A stretch of 5,895 nt of DNA, taken from NCBI GenBank assembly GCA_947475795.1, contig CANJOX010000212.1, positions 1 through 5,895 of the forward strand, in the 5' to 3' direction. Below are positions 1 to 5,468 of this stretch, in pieces. The notes beneath the pieces were generated by a model. The model was not told the DNA's origin and ran no database searches. It was given only the letters and a program-made list of their open reading frames with translations. How positions within the stretch are numbered: the first letter of the stretch is position 1; every line of letters begins with the position of its first letter. Both the position numbers and the translations under genes were made by a program. This stretch comes from Gemmatimonadota bacterium (GTDB lineage Bacteria > Gemmatimonadota > Gemmatimonadetes > Gemmatimonadales > Gemmatimonadaceae).

Positions 1-1599
1 ATCAACGCCGCGTTCAAGATGGACTCCACGAACAACCTGACGGTTGCCTCGGACGCGGGTGTGGGCATGGCGCTCGTGCCGCGCATCGACGTGCAGGGTT
101 GCCCGTGGGTGGACCGCTCGCTCGCTACGCCGACGTGGGTCACGATGACCACGCGTACGGGTGCAGACATCGCCGAGTGCGCCACCAGCGCGGCCAACAC
201 GGTGTACGAAGCGCGCTACGTCGCTGTCGACCGCCTGGGCAACACGGCGATCTCGAGTGAGATCGATTACTCGGTCCGCTTCGGCGTCGACAAGACCGCC
301 CCGTCGGTCCGTTACGGTGCGGCTTCGCATGCGAACGGCGCCATCATGGCGACCGCGTTGGGTGACTCCACGCTGTTCCAGATCGAAGCGCTCGACGAGC
401 GCTCGGGTCTGAACTCGGCCGTCGCCTCGGCCGCCGATCACTACCTGGTGCGTGCCAACCGCATGAGCACCACGAACCGCGCCGGTGCGTGCCTGGTCGG
501 TAGCTACCCGACGATCAGCGGTGTGCTCGCCACGAACGCCGGTGGTTCCTTCATCACCGCCCCGAACTGCCTGATGGCCGCGATGAGCGGCTCGTACGGC
601 GCGGTCACGGCTGATGGTTACTCGCCGCTCCCGCCGATCGCGGTGACGACGGTTGGCAACGACGGCTACTACACGTACCGCGCTCGCGTGCGTGACGAAG
701 CCGGTAACGTGGTCACCACCGACCTCCGCAGCGTCCTGCTGCAGAAGTCGGCGCCGTTCTCGGTCACGGCCGACAACCTCATCACCAGCCTCACGGCCAG
801 CTACGCGGGTGCCTTCACGGGCATCTTCAAGGACTCCGTGGAGACGGCGGCGTACGGCCTGCGTCTGCGCTTCCAGAACACCGGCGCGAACACGGTCGTC
901 CTTGGCTACCCGCTGGTTGCCTCGACGGCGGTGACGTTCAACAACGTGATCACGCGTGACTCGGTGACGAGCCTCTCGACGCCGTTCACCTCGGGTGTCC
1001 GCCTGTACACCAACATCGAGTACACGGGCCCGGCGGGTGCGGTCATGTCCACGCCGAACGTTGACTCAATCGGCGCGCATGGCGTGTACGCACAGAACTT
1101 CGCGGGTCTCGCGACCTCCGGCTTCTCGAGCTTCCTCGCCGGCATCACCACGTTCGACGGCACCAAGTGGGCCACGAAGAACGCGAACCTGCTGTCCTTC
1201 TCGCTCGACACCTCCACGGTGGCCGGCTACAACAGCCCGGTTGGCGGCCTGAAGGCGCGTGCCTTCGGTAACCTCGACCTCACCAACTCGCCGTTCGCCC
1301 GTGTGGACTTCTACCACCTGGCAGCGTCGGGCACCACGTGGGAATACGCCGGCTCGGTTGATGGTACGGCCACGCCGTGCATCGCGCCGTCGCAGTCGTG
1401 CGGTGTGTACGTGGCTGAGAACGCCACGCAGCGCGCCTTCACCTACGTGCTCCGCACGGTCGGCACGGGTGCCGAGTCGTTCAGCAGCCTGAGCGCTGGT
1501 GGTCTGGGCTCGGGTTCGTGGGTGGCGGTTGGCGTGCACTCGACGGGCGGCCGCGTGCTGCTCAGCGGTGCCACGTTCGACGTGATCCCGCCGGCCTAA
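1..1599 (+). CDS. Large Ig-like secreted or surface protein, C-terminal part (5' end outside window)
   Basis: The frame is open from base 1 to the TAA at 1597-1599, giving 532 residues of a protein whose start lies upstream; the first Met (base 19) is probably internal. Composition is rich in Ser, Thr, Ala, Gly, Val and Asn and poor in Lys, with no transmembrane segment, as in extracellular beta-rich proteins. Segments such as ARYVAVDRLGNTAIS followed by VDKTAP, and YTYRARVRDEAGNVV followed by QKSAP, have the strand/D-x-x-GN/TAP pattern of bacterial Ig-like repeats (about residues 70-105 and 220-255). Six cysteines (about residues 34, 60, 164, 190, 460, 467) could form three disulfides, suggesting export. 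It ends in FDVIPPA with no LPXTG or hydrophobic anchor; attachment is unknown. Codons are strikingly uniform (Phe TTC, Lys AAG, Asn AAC, with no TTT or AAA seen), suggesting high expression. No enzymatic motif is recognised; structural, adhesive or surface-layer function is inference only. Confidence -1.
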   Translation: MNAAFKMDSTNNLTVASDAGVGMALVPRIDVQGCPWVDRSLATPTWVTMTTRTGADIAECATSAANTVYEARYVAVDRLGNTAISSEIDYSVRFGVDKTAPSVRYGAASHANGAIMATALGDSTLFQIEALDERSGLNSAVASAADHYLVRANRMSTTNRAGACLVGSYPTISGVLATNAGGSFITAPNCLMAAMSGSYGAVTADGYSPLPPIAVTTVGNDGYYTYRARVRDEAGNVVTTDLRSVLLQKSAPFSVTADNLITSLTASYAGAFTGIFKDSVETAAYGLRLRFQNTGANTVVLGYPLVASTAVTFNNVITRDSVTSLSTPFTSGVRLYTNIEYTGPAGAVMSTPNVDSIGAHGVYAQNFAGLATSGFSSFLAGITTFDGTKWATKNANLLSFSLDTSTVAGYNSPVGGLKARAFGNLDLTNSPFARVDFYHLAASGTTWEYAGSVDGTATPCIAPSQSCGVYVAENATQRAFTYVLRTVGTGAESFSSLSAGGLGSGSWVAVGVHSTGGRVLLSGATFDVIPPA

Positions 1600-1608
1600 T
1601 GGCCTGAT

Positions 1609-1644
1609 CCGGTCGGAGTCGCCACCTCGGCGACTTCGCACCGG
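1609..1644 (+). other. 15-bp stem-loop just after the stop of the surface protein gene
   Basis: CCGGT (1609-1613) pairs with ACCGG (1640-1644), and 1614-1623 pairs with 1629-1638 (ten pairs including one G-T), leaving a bulged C at 1639 and loop ACCTC at 1624-1628. It starts 9 bases after the stop codon. No T-run follows, so it is not a canonical intrinsic terminator. It could protect the 3' end of the mRNA or cooperate with the next hairpin. The pairing is read directly; the function is inferred. Confidence -1.
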
Positions 1645-1657
1645 TGGGTGGATACAC

Positions 1658-1690
1658 AAACGGCCCCAGCGTTTATGCTGGGGCCGTTTT
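1658..1690 (+). terminator. Rho-independent terminator of the surface protein gene
   Basis: A perfect 13-bp inverted repeat: AAACGGCCCCAGC at 1658-1670 and its complement at 1677-1689, separated by loop GTTTAT. The right arm runs into TTTT (1687-1690) followed by GTTG. This is a classical intrinsic terminator for the + strand gene ending at 1599. On the - strand the stem is followed by TTTGTG, so it might also stop transcripts from the convergent lipoprotein gene. Confidence -1.
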
Positions 1691-1730
1691 GTTGGTGGGT
1701 GTGTCAATCGCCGGCGTCGGGTCGCAGACG

Positions 1731-1769
1731 CACGAAGGGGCCGGTGTCATAGACACCGGCCCCTTCGTG
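1731..1769 (-). terminator. Perfect 18-bp hairpin, probable terminator for the convergent lipoprotein gene
   Basis: CACGAAGGGGCCGGTGTC at 1731-1748 is the exact reverse complement of 1752-1769, with a 3-base loop ATA. It begins 16 bases beyond the stop of the - strand lipoprotein gene, a normal terminator position. No T-run follows on either strand, so it may act as a stem-only terminator, a 3' stability element or a backstop for the two converging transcripts. The stem is certain; the role is inferred. Confidence -1.
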
Positions 1770-1785
1770 CAACATCAGCTGTGTA

Positions 1786-2220
1786 CTACGGCGCTGGCGC
1801 GCCCTGCGCCGGCTTTTTCTCCGTGAGCGGCGTGGGCAGCTTGTACTGCTCCATCGCTTCCACGTAGTGTGCCCATCCCCAGCCCAGCACCTTGTTGTCG
1901 GTCAGCACGATCGGCGTTTCGACATCCTGGTCGACCGGTTCGAGCACGTTGCCCGGCTGCTCGCGGTAGTAGAGCACCTCGTACCGCTTGCCGTCGATGT
2001 CGTACACGCTGTGCCGGAATCCATTTTCCAGGCGCAGCGTGTCCGCGTACACCGCCGTGAGGGGACCCTTGCCAATGATGAGCGCGAGCGAATCCTTCGG
2101 CATGCCCTCGTGCACCGGCTTGAGCAGTTCCTCACCGACTTCGTGACGGTCGCTGCAGGCGGACAACAGCAAGAACGCACCGCCCATCAGCGCGGACGAG
2201 CGGAAAAGTGAACGTATCAT
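1786..2220 (-). CDS. Small outer-membrane-type lipoprotein with BamE/SmpA-like motif
   Basis: Encodes 144 residues from ATG at 2218-2220 to TAG at 1786-1788. The N-terminus (MIRSLFRSSALMGGAFLLL) is a short basic stretch plus hydrophobic core ending in the lipobox L19-S20-A21-C22, so signal peptidase II cleavage and lipidation at Cys22 are predicted. The open frame reaches base 2517, but only the 2220 start puts the signal peptide at the N-terminus. Residues 33-50 (VHEGMPKDSLALIIGKGP) resemble the G-M-x-K-x-x-V/L...G-x-P helix motif of the BamE/SmpA/OmlA fold. A beta-rich stretch follows (YDIDGKRYEVLYY, then PIVLTDNKVLGWGW). The tail is Pro/Ala-rich. True BamE belongs to the outer membrane beta-barrel assembly complex; here only the fold is suggested. 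No strong Shine-Dalgarno sequence precedes the start. It stands alone, diverging from the membrane protein gene at 2421. Lipoprotein status is well supported; the role is unknown. Confidence -1.
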   Translation of the reverse strand: MIRSLFRSSALMGGAFLLLSACSDRHEVGEELLKPVHEGMPKDSLALIIGKGPLTAVYADTLRLENGFRHSVYDIDGKRYEVLYYREQPGNVLEPVDQDVETPIVLTDNKVLGWGWAHYVEAMEQYKLPTPLTEKKPAQGAPAP

Positions 2221-2273
2221 GGCGAATTGAAGAGAGCGGGGGATCACGCGATCGATGCCCGACGGCGTGGGTG

Positions 2274-2282
2274 TGCTATCAT
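2274..2282 (+). promoter_or_regulatory. Candidate extended -10 promoter element
   Basis: TGCTATCAT matches the extended -10 pattern TGnTATAAT with one mismatch in the hexamer (TATCAT, 2277-2282). No good -35 hexamer is visible about 17 bases upstream, as is common for extended -10 promoters. Transcription would start near 2289, giving a leader of about 130 bases before the GTG at 2421. The adjoining ATCATGAT (2278-2285) is palindromic, so it could also be an operator or serve the divergent lipoprotein gene. The call rests on consensus matching only. Confidence -1.
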
Positions 2283-2323
2283 GATCCAAGCACGACCGTG
2301 AAAAGTTAGAAAGGATAGCCACC

Positions 2324-2404
2324 GTGGAGAAGTGTGCGGCAACGACTGAGTCGCTCCTGCCGCCAGCCCCGATGGCGGCCACTGCGCCGTCTACCCGCCG
2401 TTGA
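2324..2404 (+). CDS. Possible 26-codon leader ORF upstream of the membrane protein
   Basis: A GTG at 2324-2326 opens a 26-codon frame ending at TGA 2402-2404. It is preceded by AAGGA (2311-2315) with an 8-base spacer, a good Shine-Dalgarno arrangement. The peptide begins VEKCAATTESLLPP and ends in STRR; it is Ala/Pro/Thr-rich with no signal peptide or membrane helix. The stop lies 16 bases before the downstream GTG start, and the downstream ribosome site (2409-2413) follows almost at once, so translational coupling or a leader-peptide role is plausible. In GC-rich DNA a frame this short occurs easily by chance, so the Shine-Dalgarno sequence and position are the only support. Confidence -1.
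   Translation: MEKCAATTESLLPPAPMAATAPSTRR
2336..2379 (+). promoter_or_regulatory. Two overlapping, mutually exclusive hairpins in the leader
   Basis: Hairpin 1 pairs GCGGCA (2336-2341) with TGCCGC (2358-2363), with a nested CGAC/GTCG stem (2343-2346 with 2350-2353). Hairpin 2 pairs GCCGCCA (2359-2365) with TGGCGGC (2373-2379) around a 7-base loop. They share 2359-2363 and cannot both form. Both lie inside the putative leader ORF, so ribosome position could choose between them, as in attenuators. No T-run follows hairpin 2, so any control would more likely act on translation. Pairing is seen; regulation is speculative. Confidence -1.
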
Positions 2405-2408
2405 GCCC

Positions 2409-2413
2409 GAGGG
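2409..2413 (+). promoter_or_regulatory. Shine-Dalgarno site fixing the GTG start of the membrane protein
   Basis: GAGGG sits 7 bases upstream of GTG 2421-2423. It supports this non-ATG start, since the first in-frame ATG (codon 74) would remove the first membrane helix and the conserved-looking Asp. The site lies partly in the loop of a weak 5-bp hairpin (2403-2407 with 2412-2416). Confidence -1.
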
Positions 2414-2420
2414 TTCCTAA

Positions 2421-4685
2421 GTGAGCAAGCGGTCCGCCCAGTCGAAGTCCAAGACGTCTGCGCGTACGACGGCCTCCGCCGCGGCGCCGGTCGCTGCCGC
2501 CGCGCCGAAGCTCGCACCGGCGATCGACCGCTGGCCGTGGGCGCTCCTCGCGCTGTGCGTCGTGTTCAACGCCGTCGCCCTCTGGCCCGAGTGGACTGCC
2601 CGCGTCGCGGCGCGGAACGACACGGCGTTTCACCTGCTCATGATCGAGGGGGCGAGCGCCGCCCTGGCGGGCGCGGCGAACCCGCTGGACTTCTGGATCC
2701 CGCAGCTCGAGCTCGGGTTCCCCCAGTTCCTGTACTACCAGCATCTGCCACATCTGGTGCTGGCGGCGTTGCACCGACTTGGCGCCGGCACGGTGTCGGC
2801 CGCGGCGCTGCTGCACGGCGCGCAGTACCTGTTGCTGGTGGCGATGCCCGGCACGGTGGCCTGGTCGATGTACCGGCAGGGCTTCTCGATGGCGGCCAGT
2901 GCATTCGGCGGGGCGGCCTCCACGTTGCTGTCGGCCGACAGCCGCATGGCGCTGGAATACAACAGCTACGTGTGGCGGGGATACGGCCTCTTTTCGCAGC
3001 TGTGCGGCGTACATCTCTTTTTCATTACGGCGGCCCGCCTGTCGCGCACCATGCGCACGGGGACTGGCTACGCCGGCACGGCCGCGTGGCTGGCGGCGCT
3101 GGTGCTCAGCCACCTGCTGTTTGGGGCCTTCATGGCCATCACGAGCGTCCTGCTCTGGCTGGCCGGCGCCGAACGGCGGACCGCGGTGCCGCGCCTGATC
3201 CGGCTGGGGGTGGTGGGTGTGGGCGCCTTTGCGCTGGCGTCGTACCTGCTGGTGCCGTTTCTCGAAAGCAGTACCAGCTATTTGAGCAGTGTGCGGTGGG
3301 CGCCCGATTCTGCGACCCGCGTTGGGGCCGTGGTGCCTCCCGCCGCACGCGGTCTATCTGATGCGCTGTTCCGCGGCGACCTGCTGGATTTCGGTCGCTT
3401 GCCGGTGATCACGGGTCTGGCGTTGGCCGGCCTGCTCGTGGCCCTGCGCCGCCGCGATGCGGCGGGGCGCGTGGTGGCCGTGGGGCTGATGGTGTGGACC
3501 GCCTTGTACATGCTCCGGCCGGGGGCCGGCGTGCTGGAAGGGGTGATCCCCGCCCACCGCGGCGCGGCCACGTTCCGGTTCTCCAGTATGGTGGGTGTGT
3601 TCGCCATTCTGGCGGCGGGGTACGCCGCGGGCGTGGTGTGGGAATGGCTGGCGGGGCCGGCGTCGCCGGTGCGCCGCTGGCTGCCGGCACCGGCCCGTGC
3701 CCTCACGGCACTGCTGCTGCTGGCGGCCCTGCTGGTGCCCGCCGCCCGTGAACGCTGGACGTACTACGCCGGCAACCGCGAGATCCTGGCCCAGGCCACC
3801 GACGCGTTCCAGGCGAACGAGGAGGCGCGCGCCGTGCTCGGCGTGCTGAAGGAGCAACCGGGGGGACGCACCTTTGCCGGCCCCGTGCGTGGGCGACGCT
3901 GCGCCATGAGTATCGGGCGTGCCATCTGCCTGTCCGATCTGCTCAACGCACAGGGGACGGCCACGGTGGGGAACCCCATGCAGGCCCTCGCGCTCGCCTC
4001 CGGGCTGATGTACGACCTGCCCGTCACGGACCCGGCCATGTACGACCTGCTCGATGTGCGCCACGTGGTGGCCCCTAGCGGTGCATCGCCGCCTGGGTTC
4101 TATGAGCCCGATACCACGATCGGGCGCTACACGCTGTACCGTGTGGCCACCTCCGGCAGCGTACAGTATGTGGCCGTCACGGCGCGTCAGCGCACGTCCA
4201 ACCAGGACACGCTCTGGGCGGCCACCCAGCAGTGGCTCCGCGACGGCGGCGCGGCGCGGCGTGAGGTGGTGCGCTGGGACTATCACCTCCCCGCCGGGCC
4301 GCTCGCGCTCCGTGCGCGGTGCGCCCAGCCGGTGGTGGAGCGGGAGGCGGTGACGTCACAGCAGCTGCGGGTGGATGTAGCGTGCCCCGGCCCCGCCGGT
4401 GACACGCTGGCCGTGGCCTTCAAAATGACCTACCACCCGCAGTGGCAGGTCACGGTGGACGGATCGCCGGTGTCCCCCTACATGGTGTCGCCGGGATTTC
4501 TGGCCGTGGACGTGCTGCCCGGCCGGCACCGGCTCGAGGCCCGCTATGTGGCCCACCCGTGGAAGCTGCCGCTGCTGCTGGGCGGGATCCTGCTCTTTCT
4601 GGGGATATGTGTGCGCTCGGACTGGGCCGACCGGCCGGCCCAGTGGTGGCTGCACCGGTCCGCCCCCGTCTCCGCCCCCGGCTGA
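2421..4685 (+). CDS. Polytopic membrane protein, probable GT-C-fold glycosyltransferase (PTPS-related/YfhO-like)
   Basis: Encodes 754 residues from GTG 2421 to TGA 4683-4685. Residues 1-36 are a Ser/Lys/Ala-rich cytoplasmic-looking tail. The first helix spans about 38-56, and the following loop holds N66-D67-T-A-F-H71, matching the acidic residue after helix 1 of GT-C glycosyltransferases that use lipid-linked sugar donors. L98-GFPQFLYYQHLPHL resembles the family annotated as 6-pyruvoyl-tetrahydropterin-synthase-related membrane proteins. About ten more hydrophobic segments follow (near 124-146, 153-171, 188-205, 218-250, 264-281, 328-343, 350-366, 386-408, 427-441). Residues 442-712 form a soluble, presumably periplasmic region. 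Its end (YHPQWQVTVDGSPV, then AVDVLPGRHRLEARY) resembles the beta domain of YfhO-like proteins. A last helix lies at about 713-730. The likely role is glycosylation of an envelope polymer or protein; donor and acceptor are unknown. No other glycan genes are adjacent. Membrane topology is strong, family assignment moderate, enzymatic activity inferred. Confidence -1.
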   Translation: MSKRSAQSKSKTSARTTASAAAPVAAAAPKLAPAIDRWPWALLALCVVFNAVALWPEWTARVAARNDTAFHLLMIEGASAALAGAANPLDFWIPQLELGFPQFLYYQHLPHLVLAALHRLGAGTVSAAALLHGAQYLLLVAMPGTVAWSMYRQGFSMAASAFGGAASTLLSADSRMALEYNSYVWRGYGLFSQLCGVHLFFITAARLSRTMRTGTGYAGTAAWLAALVLSHLLFGAFMAITSVLLWLAGAERRTAVPRLIRLGVVGVGAFALASYLLVPFLESSTSYLSSVRWAPDSATRVGAVVPPAARGLSDALFRGDLLDFGRLPVITGLALAGLLVALRRRDAAGRVVAVGLMVWTALYMLRPGAGVLEGVIPAHRGAATFRFSSMVGVFAILAAGYAAGVVWEWLAGPASPVRRWLPAPARALTALLLLAALLVPAARERWTYYAGNREILAQATDAFQANEEARAVLGVLKEQPGGRTFAGPVRGRRCAMSIGRAICLSDLLNAQGTATVGNPMQALALASGLMYDLPVTDPAMYDLLDVRHVVAPSGASPPGFYEPDTTIGRYTLYRVATSGSVQYVAVTARQRTSNQDTLWAATQQWLRDGGAARREVVRWDYHLPAGPLALRARCAQPVVEREAVTSQQLRVDVACPGPAGDTLAVAFKMTYHPQWQVTVDGSPVSPYMVSPGFLAVDVLPGRHRLEARYVAHPWKLPLLLGGILLFLGICVRSDWADRPAQWWLHRSAPVSAPG
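4621..4644. other. Perfect 9-bp hairpin inside the 3' end of the membrane protein gene
   Basis: ACTGGGCCG (4621-4629) pairs exactly with CGGCCCAGT (4636-4644) around a 6-base loop. It lies 38 bases before the TGA. The gap to the convergent lipB gene is only 24 bases and holds no hairpin, so this coding-region stem is the nearest candidate for stopping or stabilising either transcript. No T-run is present. In GC-rich coding DNA it may also be incidental. Confidence -1.
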
Positions 4686-4712
4686 CCGCTTGTGACCGCT
4701 TGTGACCGCTTA
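4683..4712. repeat. 10-bp tandem repeat, three copies, holding both convergent stop codons
   Basis: TGACCGCTTG occurs at 4683-4692 and 4693-4702, followed by TGACCGCTTA at 4703-4712. The first TGA is the stop of the membrane protein. The final TTA, read on the - strand, is the TAA stop of lipB. Because the unit is 10 bases, the three TGAs fall in all three + frames. It probably arose by replication slippage. Confidence -1.
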
Positions 4713-5417
4713 GCCGCGGAGGAGTGCGGCGAGCGGCTCCGGCAGCGTCGCCAGGCGGAGCGAGAAGGCGTCGGCCAGCCCCGCGGCCACCGCCTGCTGC
4801 ACCGTGTGCCACTCGGGCACCGCGACCCCGGTCCGTGTGAATTCGCGCGCCACGGTGCTCATCTCCACGCCGTCGATCCCGCAGGGCACGGTGTACGAAA
4901 ACGTGGCGAGATCGTTCTCGACGTTGAGCGCCACGCCGTGCCACGTGACCCAGTCGCGCGCGTGCACTCCGATACTGGCCAGCTTCACGCGCCGCCCCGA
5001 GGGGTCGGTGTGCCACACGCCCGTCAGCCCCGCCACGCGCGCACACGACAGCCCCACGGTGGCGAGCCCGCGGATGATCCCCTCTTCAACCTGCCGCAGG
5101 TACCAGTGCAGGTCCTGCGTGTGCCGCTTGAGATCGATGATGGGATACGCCACCAGCTGCCCGGGCTCGTGAATGGTCACGTCGCCGCCGCGCTCCACGT
5201 CGCGCAGTTGCACGCCGCACGCCGCCAGATACTCCGGCGTGGCCAGCAGATGTCCCGGCTTGGTGCTCCGCCCCAGCGTCACCACCGGCGGATGCTGGAC
5301 CAGAATGAGCAGATCCTGGTCGAGCGCCCCACTGATGCGCGCCGCGGCGGCACGCTTCTGCAGCGCCCAGGCGTCGTCGTAGGGGGTGAGGCCGAGGTCG
5401 AGGACGTAGAGGTGCAT
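4710..5417 (-). CDS. lipB: Octanoyl-[acyl-carrier-protein]:protein N-octanoyltransferase LipB
   Basis: Encodes 235 residues from ATG 5415-5417 to TAA 4710-4712, a normal full length for LipB. The enzyme moves octanoate from acyl carrier protein to a lysine of lipoyl domains (E2 subunits, GcvH) in the cytoplasm, the first step of lipoate biosynthesis; LipA then inserts sulfur. Family motifs appear in order: HPPVVTLGR (42-50), RGGDVTIHEPGQLVAYPI (76-93), TGVW (132-135), KLASIGVHARDWVTWHGVALNV (145-166, catalytic-type Lys145) and PCGIDGVEMSTV (178-189, catalytic-type Cys179). The Lys/Cys pair corresponds to the acyl-transfer dyad established for mycobacterial LipB. One variation is HEPGQ where HGPGQ is usual. 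It lies downstream of lpd on the same strand with a 136-base gap; its product modifies the complexes in which Lpd works. No Shine-Dalgarno sequence precedes the ATG: the upstream RNA is a G-poor ACTC-type repeat. Its 3' end is 24 bases from the convergent membrane protein gene. Confidence -1.
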   Translation of the reverse strand: MHLYVLDLGLTPYDDAWALQKRAAAARISGALDQDLLILVQHPPVVTLGRSTKPGHLLATPEYLAACGVQLRDVERGGDVTIHEPGQLVAYPIIDLKRHTQDLHWYLRQVEEGIIRGLATVGLSCARVAGLTGVWHTDPSGRRVKLASIGVHARDWVTWHGVALNVENDLATFSYTVPCGIDGVEMSTVAREFTRTGVAVPEWHTVQQAVAAGLADAFSLRLATLPEPLAALLRG

Positions 5418-5426
5418 AAAGCAACA

Positions 5427-5468
5427 GTGAGTAGTGAGTGCTGAGTGAGAAGTTCTGAGTCGGGAGTC
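5427..5468. repeat. Six-unit heptad array (NNGAGTN) in the lpd-lipB gap
   Basis: Six consecutive 7-base units read GTGAGTA, GTGAGTG, CTGAGTG, AGAAGTT, CTGAGTC, GGGAGTC. A-G-T at positions 4-6 is invariant, and position 3 is G in all but the fourth unit. On the lipB sense strand the consensus is NACTCNN. The array ends 9 bases before the lipB ATG, where a ribosome site would normally be. The units vary at positions 1, 2 and 7, so this is a degenerate repeat with strict spacing rather than a fresh duplication. It may belong to a dispersed intergenic repeat family; that needs a genome search. Confidence -1.

Noticed and set aside
1066..1707. 213-codon - strand frame opposite the surface protein
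   Set aside because: Arg-rich antisense shadow that also reads through the terminator hairpins.
1644..1826. 60-codon + strand frame across the convergent gap
   Set aside because: It is made largely of the arms of the hairpins and has no Shine-Dalgarno sequence or homology that I recognise.
2221..2420. Known riboswitch in the leader of the membrane protein
   Set aside because: I could not find the conserved core of any riboswitch class I know; only local hairpins are seen.
2221..2517. N-terminal extension of the lipoprotein frame to base 2517
   Set aside because: The extension is Arg/Ser-rich, overlaps the start of the divergent membrane protein gene, and would bury the signal peptide and lipobox 100 residues inside.
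2391..3113. 240-codon - strand frame over the divergent gap and membrane protein start
   Set aside because: Low-complexity Arg/Gly/His-rich antisense shadow of a gene with clear membrane helices.
3354..4286. 310-codon open frame on the - strand
   Set aside because: It lies wholly inside the membrane protein gene, is His/Arg/Gly/Gln-rich as expected of GC-rich antisense shadows, and shows no recognisable motif.
4692..5444. 250-codon + strand frame opposite lipB
   Set aside because: It covers all of lipB antisense and is His/Arg-rich with no family resemblance; lipB has every catalytic motif.
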